Assembly (NCBI GenBank): GCA_015654965.1
Contig: JAATGD010000258.1
Location: forward strand, 1 to 12,222
Source: Hyphomicrobiales bacterium
GTDB lineage: Bacteria; Pseudomonadota; Alphaproteobacteria; Rhizobiales; Rhizobiaceae
Direction: 5' to 3'
Length of the DNA stretch: 12,222 nt
Part shown: positions 7,470 to 12,222 of the stretch, piece after piece
Position numbering within the stretch: position 1 is the first letter of the stretch
Layout: each line of letters starts with the position of its first letter
Made by a program: the position numbers and the translations under genes
The notes under the pieces: model-generated
What the model was told of the DNA's origin: nothing
The model's input: the letters and a program-made list of their open reading frames with translations, nothing else
The model's database searches: none

Positions 7470-8366
7470 ATGCTGATTGGAATCGACTGGGGCGGCACCA
7501 AGATCGAAGGCGTCGCGATGCAGGAAGATGGGCAGGAACTGTTGCGCCTGCGTGCCGATACCCCGCGGCACGACTATTTCGGATGTATTCGTGTCATACA
7601 TGAAATGATTGAAGGTCTTGAAGCAAAGACTGGCCAAACCGGCTCTGTCGGCATCGGCATACCCGGTTCACTTGAGCCGGTCAGCCGCCTTGGCAAGGGC
7701 GCAAGCTCGACCTGGCTGCTTGGCCGACCGGTAGAGAAGGATTTGCGGGACATTCTCAAGCGGGATATGCGGGTCGAAAACGACGCCGACTGTTTTGCCG
7801 CTTCGGAAGCGCTGGATGGAGCCGGTGCGGGATACAACGTGGTTTTTGCGGTCATCCTTGGTTCTGGAGCCGGTGCAGGGATCGCAATCGGTGGCAAGGC
7901 ACATCACGGGCCAAACAACAGCGGCGGCGAATGGGGGCATAATCCACTACCGTTCCCTGATATTACCGAGCTTCCGGGGCAGCCGTGCTATTGCGGGCGC
8001 CATGGATGCATGGAGACATGGGTGTCGGGGCGCGCCTTTGAAGCAGAGTATTTTCGCCATTCCAATGAAGAGTTGAAAGCACGGGAAATTCTCGAACGCA
8101 AACGGTCCGGGAACCGCCTCTGCTGCATGTTGTGGGACAGATATGTTGACCGTGTCGCCCGGGGACTTGCGACAGTTGTCAACACGCTTGATCCCGATGT
8201 GCTCGTCATGGGTGGCGGAATGTCGAACGTGCAGGAGCTTTATGAGGATTTGCCGGGGGCACTGGCCAAACGAACGTTCTCCACGGTTTTTCATACCCCG
8301 ATCCGAAAAGCTGTTCACGGCGATTCAAGCGGCGTGCGTGGCGCGGCATGGCTTTGGAAAGACTGA
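7470..8366 (+). CDS. ROK-family sugar kinase, fructokinase type
   Basis: Cytoplasmic ATP-dependent sugar kinase of 298 residues; the most likely reaction is fructose (or a related hexose) to its 6-phosphate. Visible motifs are the phosphate-binding loop IDWGGTK (5-11), ENDADCFAASE with the likely catalytic aspartate at 105, ILGSGAGAGIAI (129-140), and the zinc site GGEWGH (H157) with CYCGRHGC (C173, C175, C180). The 15-residue spacer NPLPFPDITELPGQP between histidine and cysteines resembles bacterial Mak-type fructokinases more than NagC/Mlc. VLVMGGGMSN (about 245-254) and GVRGAAWLW complete the family pattern. ATG 7470 has GGAGGA just upstream. It lies 167 bp after the repressor, separated by the intergenic repeat, and 38 bp before the phosphatase gene, so the last two are probably co-transcribed. 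Glucokinase or acylhexosamine kinase activity cannot be excluded. Confidence 0.9.
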   Translation: MLIGIDWGGTKIEGVAMQEDGQELLRLRADTPRHDYFGCIRVIHEMIEGLEAKTGQTGSVGIGIPGSLEPVSRLGKGASSTWLLGRPVEKDLRDILKRDMRVENDADCFAASEALDGAGAGYNVVFAVILGSGAGAGIAIGGKAHHGPNNSGGEWGHNPLPFPDITELPGQPCYCGRHGCMETWVSGRAFEAEYFRHSNEELKAREILERKRSGNRLCCMLWDRYVDRVARGLATVVNTLDPDVLVMGGGMSNVQELYEDLPGALAKRTFSTVFHTPIRKAVHGDSSGVRGAAWLWKD

Positions 8367-8404
8367 CGCCTTCAAGCTGATCTTCAAAACAGACAGGAAT
8401 GGAC

Positions 8405-9199
8405 ATGACCACGACCGCCTCATCCGACATTGATACCCGCTTTGCCTTCGCGCTCGATCTGGTGCGGGAAGCGGGTGATCTTGCCAACCGCTATTTTAGC
8501 AACCGGGGCAATTTGACGATCAAGAGCAAAGGGCTTCAGGATATGGCAAGCGAGGCCGATCTTCAGACCGAGCTTCTTATCAAGCAGCGCCTCGCCAGCC
8601 ATTTCCCGGAGGATGCATTCCTGGGAGAAGAAACCGGAATGACCAGTTTCAAACCGGAACAGGGAATCTGGGTCGTCGATCCGATTGATGGCACGCAACC
8701 CTTCATATCCGGCATGTCGAGCTGGTGCGTATCGATTGCATTCGTAAAACAGGGCGCACTTAAATTCGGCATGGTTTACGCGCCGGCGCGCAACGAACTC
8801 TTCGCGGGGGGGGAGGGGCATCCCGCTACACTGAACGGCAAACCCGTTGATCGTCATCCTGCCCGTTGCGTCAATGAAGGGATCGTAGGGGTGGGGTATT
8901 CCCCCAGAGTTACCCCGGACGAATTTCTTCCCCTGTTTGAGCGCTTGCTCAAGGCTGGTGGCATGTTTAGTCGCGAGGGCTCAGGTGCTTTGACATTGTG
9001 CTATGTCGCGGCTGGACGCCTCATCGGTTATATTGAACCACATATCAATTCCTGGGACTGTCTGGGTGCAATCGCCGTCATTCGCGCAGCGGGACTTGAG
9101 ACAAATGATTTTCTTGCCGATGATGGATTGCATCGCGGTAATCGGGTTATCGCAGGCAATGCCAATGTCTATAATCAGTTGATCGAGATATTTGGTTAA
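8405..9199 (+). CDS. Inositol-monophosphatase-family phosphatase (HisN/SuhB-like)
   Basis: Mg2+-dependent phosphatase of 264 residues. Metal-binding motifs are in order: GEET (74-77), VVDPIDGT (90-97) and NSWDCLGAIAVIRAAG (215-230). The usual N-F after DPIDGT is replaced by Q-P-F (98-100), a variant I associate with a rhizobial subgroup of unknown substrate. Histidinol-phosphate, inositol phosphate or a sugar phosphate are all possible. I chose ATG 8405, 6 nt after ACAGGA; the ATG at 8399 directly abuts AGGA and is less likely. It lies 38 bp behind the sugar kinase on the same strand, so it probably acts on a product of that locus, for example hydrolysing a phosphosugar. That link is inferred from context. 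No clear terminator follows. Confidence 0.85.
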   Translation: MTTTASSDIDTRFAFALDLVREAGDLANRYFSNRGNLTIKSKGLQDMASEADLQTELLIKQRLASHFPEDAFLGEETGMTSFKPEQGIWVVDPIDGTQPFISGMSSWCVSIAFVKQGALKFGMVYAPARNELFAGGEGHPATLNGKPVDRHPARCVNEGIVGVGYSPRVTPDEFLPLFERLLKAGGMFSREGSGALTLCYVAAGRLIGYIEPHINSWDCLGAIAVIRAAGLETNDFLADDGLHRGNRVIAGNANVYNQLIEIFG

Positions 9200-9243
9200 G
9201 CTGTCTGAGGAAGGCCGCTTATGAGAGCTCAGCTATTCTCGCT

Positions 9244-9717
9244 CTAGGTATTCAGTCCCGGCATTTGATGGATTGGGGCTATGGTTAATCGATCCGGTTC
9301 AGTTGTCCATTGTTTGCAAACGAATTCGCATGGTGTGAGGCCTTTAGGATCTTAAGCCTTCGCCCGAAGTTGTAGGCACCAATGAAGTTTTGGAGATACT
9401 TTTTCAGTTGCGTATGATCGTCGTAGTGGAAGCGCTTGACGTTCAGCGGGAAATCGATTCACCGGATCGATTTCTATTTCCGCTTCACCCTCCTTGATTG
9501 TGCGGTTCATTCGCTCGACCTGGCCATTGGTCCATGGGTGCTTCACCTTGGTCGACCGGTGTTCTCGTCGCAGACCCGGTCGAAGATGTGATGGAAGGCA
9601 TATTTATGCCGCTCCTGATTGGTAAACTGAATGCCATTATCAGCGAGGACGGTGTGGATGGCGTCGGGTACTGCTTTGACTAGATTGCGCAGGAATTGCG
9701 CGGTAGCCATCTTGCCC
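9244..9717 (-). pseudogene. Decayed IS481-like transposase, C-terminal part
   Basis: Minus-strand remnant of an rve-type integrase core. From 9717 it reads GKMATAQFLRNLVKAVPDAI, HTVLADNGIQFTNQ and AFHHIFDRVCDE (second catalytic Asp in ADNG), then KVKHPWTNGQVERMNRTIKE (catalytic Glu), VKRFHYDDHTQLKKYLQNF, IGAYNFGRRLK, GLTPCEFVCKQWTTEPDR and PIHQMPGLNT with a TAG at 9246-9244. Three lesions break it: a deletion of about 10 nt near 9563/9564 just before HRSTKVKHPW, a roughly 43-nt insertion inside 9441-9489, and loss of one G near 9339-9343 between RRLK and GLTP. The N-terminal helix-turn-helix half and first catalytic Asp are missing. No terminal inverted repeats were found. The 107 bp between it and the next gene's remnant hold nothing I can identify. 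It marks the border between the core-like sugar locus and the AT-rich accessory segment. Confidence 0.88.
9441..9489. repeat. Small hairpin insertion inside the transposase remnant
   Basis: GAAATCGAT (9450-9458) and ATCGATTTC (9466-9474) form a perfect 9-bp stem with a 7-nt loop (tcaccgg). The outer sequence continues as an imperfect inverted repeat (GTTCAGCGGGAAAT against ATTTCCGCTTCAC). The segment interrupts the otherwise recognisable reading TIKE / VKRFHYDD, where about 6 nt would be expected instead of 49. It looks like a mobile hairpin element or a template-switch insertion. Confidence 0.6.
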
Positions 9718-9824
9718 CCTCAATATCCGGCAGGCAGGAGATGTTGTGGCGTTACAGACTCTTTGGTCACGAAGATTTTCAGATGCTTAGTGTGAACCAT
9801 CTTTTACTTTACCATTGAAAACAT

Positions 9825-9974
9825 TTAATTCGTGTTTACAGTCAAAAGTGATTGCTCATTCATAAGTTGCTCCTCAGCCAATTTTGCAGCATTTTCGGCA
9901 AAAACAGCTTCAATAGCTCTCAGGTTTTTGTACAGATTAATAGTATCCTCAGTTGTGGTAAAAATATTGCGCTA
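9825..9974 (-). pseudogene. In-frame continuation of the regulator gene after an amber codon
   Basis: Directly after the TAG that ends the upstream gene (9974-9972), the same frame stays open for 48 codons to TAA (9827-9825). The encoded peptide starts RNIFTTTEDTINLYKNLRAI and continues with an Ala/Glu-rich helix (AVFAENAAKLAEEQL). This is what the wing and following helix of the truncated C-terminal winged-helix domain should look like. A single base change to TAG in an originally 312-residue gene explains it best. Suppression or read-through is possible but not shown. Confidence 0.55.
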
Positions 9975-10763
9975 AACATGCTTCAATAGATTAAGTTCAG
10001 AGAATTCTGCGACCAAACGTCGAATATGGGTTCTAGATACAGAAAATTGCTCGCTTATTATTGGAGGGGCGACAGCAATTTGTCGTGCGTCAGCTTTGCC
10101 TTGATCCCAGCTTTTGTTCCAGAGATAGCTTAAAAACTCTGTTCCTAATGTAATATCAAATATATTCTTATACTTTGGAAACAAATCTCCTCTACTTCCG
10201 TATATAGCGTGTTGAATTATTTCTGTTTTGCAATATATACTAATAAATGATTTATTAATAATATTCGTATTGTTAGTGTAATTGCTTCCAATAATCGAAT
10301 CTATTAGCACCATTTGCGGTTTAATGTATTTTGAAAGAACAAAAAAAGCCCTATCATTAATTAATAAATTTCTTATTCTTCTGTCAATGTTTGATTTTTC
10401 TACTGTTACAAGGTGTGTATTGAGTAATATATTTATAATTCCATTAATTTTATTCCTACTTGCTATCTTTTTGCCATTTATATCGGCTTCATATAATTCA
10501 GACATTGTTAGCTTATTATATATAGACTCTGAATTCTTAAGATAATTTGAAGCGATGATCCAATATAAATATATGAATCGTGCTTCAGTGCTTACCATCT
10601 TGACAAAATATGGCTCTATTTTATCCGTGCTAAGCATTGCTTCGCTAGATACGAAACACGCTTCATCAAAATCAGGATGATTCAAATAGGCGAAATATTG
10701 CGCCACAATTTCTTGGCTTTCATCGAGGTGAGGTTGCCATGGATAGTGTGCTCGATATTTCAT
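9972..10763 (-). CDS. AT-rich winged-helix regulator-like protein, probably truncated by amber codon
   Basis: Unassigned protein of 263 residues. I see two possible winged-helix modules. The first, about 62-137, has predicted helices ARFIYLYWIIASNYL and SRNKINGIINILLNTHLV followed by the wing-like EKSNIDRRIRNLL. The second, at 229-263, contains ISEQFSVSRTHIRRLVAEF, a clear recognition-helix pattern, but it ends at KHV before its wing. The reading frame continues in phase past the TAG for 48 codons, so the gene looks interrupted. The ATG at 10763 has AGGAGG 5 nt upstream. The middle of the gene is very AT-rich with rare-looking AT-ending codons, unlike the sugar locus, which suggests horizontal origin. 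It is divergent from the adhesin locus about 0.9 kb away, so control of biofilm genes is conceivable. The function is not established. Confidence 0.65.
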   Translation of the reverse strand: MKYRAHYPWQPHLDESQEIVAQYFAYLNHPDFDEACFVSSEAMLSTDKIEPYFVKMVSTEARFIYLYWIIASNYLKNSESIYNKLTMSELYEADINGKKIASRNKINGIINILLNTHLVTVEKSNIDRRIRNLLINDRAFFVLSKYIKPQMVLIDSIIGSNYTNNTNIINKSFISIYCKTEIIQHAIYGSRGDLFPKYKNIFDITLGTEFLSYLWNKSWDQGKADARQIAVAPPIISEQFSVSRTHIRRLVAEFSELNLLKHV

Positions 10764-10780
10764 AGCAGCCTCCTCTGCGC

Positions 10781-10845
10781 TAGAGCGATGGCGACCTTTA
10801 TGGAATCGTTGTAATCACTCTATCTATTTGTTTTTACGCATTATC
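10781..10845 (-). repeat. Degenerate copy of the intergenic palindromic repeat
   Basis: TAGAGCGAT (10781-10789) pairs with ATCACTCTA (10814-10822) with one mismatch. TTTGTTTTTACGCATTATC (10827-10845) is identical over 19 bases to 7345-7363. The internal TGGAATCGT also matches CGGAATCGT of the full copy. The 3' third of the element, present in the other copy, is not recognisable here. It lies directly upstream of the ribosome site of the winged-helix gene, so it may influence that gene's leader. Strand is nominal. Confidence 0.7.
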
Positions 10846-11211
10846 TTATTAGATAAGATGGGCTGGATGATTTCATATGAAAATATAATTATAAACTAAC
10901 TTAGCGAGATCCTGCCCAATTTGGTGTTTTCCAGCTCAAATTAGCGCAATGCAGTCCAAATTAGTGTTATCTAGCCCGTTTTGGTATTTTTCTTTTATAT
11001 AAAAGTTATTATATGACGAAAATCTAACTTAGATAGATCGCATGATAAAAATGGTGCGGTTAATAGGGAGGGGTATTGCTTTCAATAAAGTTTAATTAAT
11101 AATAATTAATTTATATTGAAACATATATAAATAATTATATTCATTATACTAATAAACGTAATATTTATTGTATTTAACTTTAAATTGAACGTTTTAATTC
11201 GAGGGGTGTTA
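10846..11211. other. AT-rich intergenic region of the accessory segment
   Basis: No convincing gene is present. It holds the degenerate 20-bp repeats (10893-10991) and a very AT-rich stretch from about 11080 to 11190 with the inverted repeat AATTAAT-N4-ATTAATT (11094-11111). Such DNA is typical of silenced, horizontally acquired promoters; in Alphaproteobacteria a MucR/Ros-type protein could play the role of H-NS. A promoter for the downstream small ORF or adhesin probably lies here, but no single -35/-10 pair stands out. Confidence 0.5.
10893..10991. repeat. Degenerate 20-bp tandem repeats, four to five copies
   Basis: Aligned units are CTGCCCAATTTGGTGTTTTC (10912-10931), CAGCTCAAATTAGCGCAATG (10932-10951), CAGTCCAAATTAGTGTTATC (10952-10971) and TAGCCCGTTTTGGTATTTTT (10972-10991). 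A partial earlier unit ends in AACTTAGCGAGATC. The shared pattern is (C/T)(A/T)G-YCC-AAWTTRGYG. Multiple short repeats like this occur at the ends of some transposons (for example the IS21 family) and as arrays of protein sites. I cannot decide between these. Confidence 0.55.
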
Positions 11212-11505
11212 ATGGGTGGGGTTTCCGTTATTATTGGTGAATATAAAATATATTATAAATATATTTTATCTTTTGTTGCCTATATATTAAGTATATTATG
11301 TTTTATTATTGTGAGTATAAATAATTTTTATATAAGATATGTAAAGAAGAAAAATATTAAACTCTATTTGTCAGAGAGTTTAGACTTAAAAATGGTTATA
11401 AATTCGTTTTATGGCTGTTTTTATACTGACATTACATGCAAAAAGCGGGGTCCTTTTGATAATTTACAGCGTCGCGTTTGTGACGCTTTTAGCCTCAAGC
11501 GCTGA
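11212..11505 (+). CDS. Small putative membrane protein (97 residues), unassigned
   Basis: An open frame from ATG 11212, with GAGGGG (11201-11206) 5 nt upstream. A hydrophobic segment at about residues 16-40 (YYKYILSFVAYILSILCFII) is followed by a basic, charged region (RYVKKKNIK) and a soluble tail, so a single-span protein with a cytoplasmic tail is expected. I do not recognise a family. The first two thirds are AT-rich like the preceding region; the last 40 nt are GC-balanced and contain a stem-loop with T-run at 11468-11491, which is odd for a coding region. It may be a real small protein next to the adhesin or a chance frame in AT-rich DNA. Confidence 0.35.
   Translation: MGGVSVIIGEYKIYYKYILSFVAYILSILCFIIVSINNFYIRYVKKKNIKLYLSESLDLKMVINSFYGCFYTDITCKKRGPFDNLQRRVCDAFSLKR
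11468..11491 (+). terminator. Weak terminator-like or attenuator hairpin upstream of the adhesin
   Basis: AGCGTC (11468-11473) pairs with GACGCT (11482-11487) around an 8-nt loop and is followed by TTTT (11487-11490). The stem has only 6 bp, so it is a weak candidate. It lies about 165 bp before the adhesin start and inside the last codons of the small membrane ORF; it could attenuate transcription coming from the AT-rich promoter region. Confidence 0.3.
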
Positions 11506-11652
11506 GCGTGAGGTGACGATGTCTGTGAAGTGCCTGGCGAATATGCATGTGCAATTGGATTGCCAGCCTGTCGATGACCTATGCCCGCGATTGCTGTGGG
11601 CGACGCCTAAAATAATCAACTTTGTCGCTAACAGCTATTCCGGAGAATGGGT

Positions 11653-12222
11653 ATGGCAGCAACGATTACAAATAAGGTGGATGGCTCCGTAACAACGGCA
11701 CCACTTGATCATATAGAATTACACGCTCCAAGTGTCGTAAAATTAAATTATCACCCGCGCGATATTGCTTCATTTCAGCGCGAAGGCATGGATTTGCTTC
11801 TTCGTCTCAATAACGGGCAGGTCATTCGCATCGAGAATTTTTACGATGTTCAAGATGGCCTGCAAAGTCAGCTCGTTCTTGAAGACGATGATGGAACGCT
11901 CTGGTTGGGCGAACATGGTCAGGGTCTGGCTGATTTTCAGTTTGCTGAAATTTCTTCGGTTGACCAATTGGTTGGAGCTGGTGCGGGGCTTTCGCCTCTG
12001 TTGCTTGGCTTGGGCCTTTTGGGCGGAGGCGGAATAATTGCTGCAGTGGCTTCGGGCCACGATAACGATGATAGCGACGCCGATGCTGATGCCGATGCTG
12101 ACGCGGATGCGGATGCGGATGCGGATGCGGATGCTGATGCTGACGCCGACGCCGATGCTGATGCTGATGCGGATGCCGATGCCGATGCGGATGCGGACGC
12201 CGACGCTGATGCTGATGCGGAC
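11653..12222 (+). CDS. BapA-type large surface adhesin, N-terminal 190 residues (cut by window edge)
   Basis: Start of a large biofilm-associated adhesin of the kind exported by type I secretion. Residues 10-105 match the BapA prefix domain: APSVVKLNYHPRDIASFQREG, DLLLRLNNGQVIRIENFY, SQLVLEDDDGTLWLGE and a FAEISSVDQLV tail. In the family this domain retains the adhesin at the cell envelope. A glycine-rich hydrophobic stretch (about 108-135, LSPLLLGLGLLGGGGIIAA) follows, as in known BapA proteins, then an acidic junction HDNDDS and an Asp-Ala dipeptide run from residue 142 to the edge. There is no classical signal peptide, as expected for type I secretion. ATG 11653 has GGAGA 6 nt upstream; the in-frame ATG at 11647 is too close to it. 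Repeats, an RTX-like C-terminus and secretion genes should lie beyond the window. Confidence 0.88.
   Translation, partial: MAATITNKVDGSVTTAPLDHIELHAPSVVKLNYHPRDIASFQREGMDLLLRLNNGQVIRIENFYDVQDGLQSQLVLEDDDGTLWLGEHGQGLADFQFAEISSVDQLVGAGAGLSPLLLGLGLLGGGGIIAAVASGHDNDDSDADADADADADADADADADADADADADADADADADADADADADADADAD
12076..12222 (+). repeat. GAYGCN hexanucleotide array encoding an Asp-Ala run
   Basis: From 12076 to the edge all 49 codons alternate Asp and Ala, D(AD)24, without interruption. Asp is GAT or GAC and Ala is GCT, GCC or GCG in changing order, but blocks recur, for example GACGCCGACGC at about 12142 and 12195 and a run of GCGGAT units near 12105-12135. The hexamer period keeps the frame when copies are gained or lost, so length variation between strains is expected. 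The acidic run is probably an extended, calcium- or charge-sensitive linker between the envelope anchor domain and the adhesive repeats. Confidence 0.9.

Noticed and set aside
7429..7476. Tiny leader frame (GTG 7429) overlapping the kinase start
   Set aside because: Only 15 codons, no distinctive content; the overlap with the ATG at 7470 may be chance.
11411..11692. 93-codon frame, or its shorter form from ATG 11519, before the adhesin
   Set aside because: It overlaps the adhesin start by 40 nt in another frame and has no recognisable feature; GAGGTG before ATG 11519 is the only support.
11765..12060. Frames on both strands inside the adhesin N-terminal domain
   Set aside because: They are shadows of the BapA prefix domain, whose motifs fit the family in the chosen frame.
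12076..12222. Possible CRISPR-like or non-coding satellite array
   Set aside because: The 6-bp period keeps one frame, encodes strict Asp-Ala alternation and is fused in frame to the adhesin; there are no spacers.

Overview
The window looks like alphaproteobacterial DNA, most likely from the Brucella/Ochrobactrum group or a close relative. Three things suggest this: the GC-balanced genes with rhizobial-type FrcB/FrcC/FrcA and ROK-family proteins, the roughly 105-bp TAGAGC...GCTCTA intergenic repeat common in Rhizobiales, and a decayed rhizobial-type IS481-like transposase. The assignment comes from recognising protein families by eye, not from a search.

Left part (1-2524). A TonB-dependent siderophore receptor on the minus strand is cut by the window edge. 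It is divergent from an AraC-family regulator on the plus strand. The 300-bp gap between them holds an 8+8 bp inverted repeat that overlaps a perfect 10-bp palindrome. This is the usual layout of a ferri-siderophore uptake gene beside its own PchR-like activator.

Central part (2749-9199). This is a sugar uptake and use locus built around a divergent control region. On the minus strand lie a periplasmic sugar-binding protein (FrcB-like), a permease (FrcC-like) and an ATPase (FrcA-like). On the plus strand lie a ROK-family repressor (FrcR-like), a ROK sugar kinase of the fructokinase type and an inositol-monophosphatase-family phosphatase. The likely flow is ABC import of fructose or a related sugar, phosphorylation by the ROK kinase and control by the ROK repressor. 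The 340-bp divergent region has three copies of TGATTTAAT (two as a palindrome) and two candidate promoters, each with a palindrome in its spacer. The gene order FrcB-FrcC is interrupted by a 9-bp-arm stem-loop that may tune relative expression.

Right part (9200-12222). This is an accessory region. It starts with a decayed IS481-like transposase carrying a 10-nt deletion, a roughly 43-nt hairpin insertion and a 1-nt deletion. Next is a strongly AT-rich segment. It holds a two-winged-helix regulator-like gene that appears cut short by an in-frame amber codon, a degenerate copy of the intergenic repeat, four to five degenerate 20-bp tandem repeats, a very AT-rich leader and a small membrane-protein ORF. 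At the right edge begins a large BapA-type adhesin: it has the BapA prefix domain, a glycine-rich hydrophobic stretch and then an Asp-Ala dipeptide array of at least 49 residues that runs off the window.

No tRNA, rRNA or CRISPR array was seen. The most interesting parts are the adhesin locus with its broken regulator and low-complexity linker, the nested hairpin insertion, and the symmetrical control region of the sugar locus.
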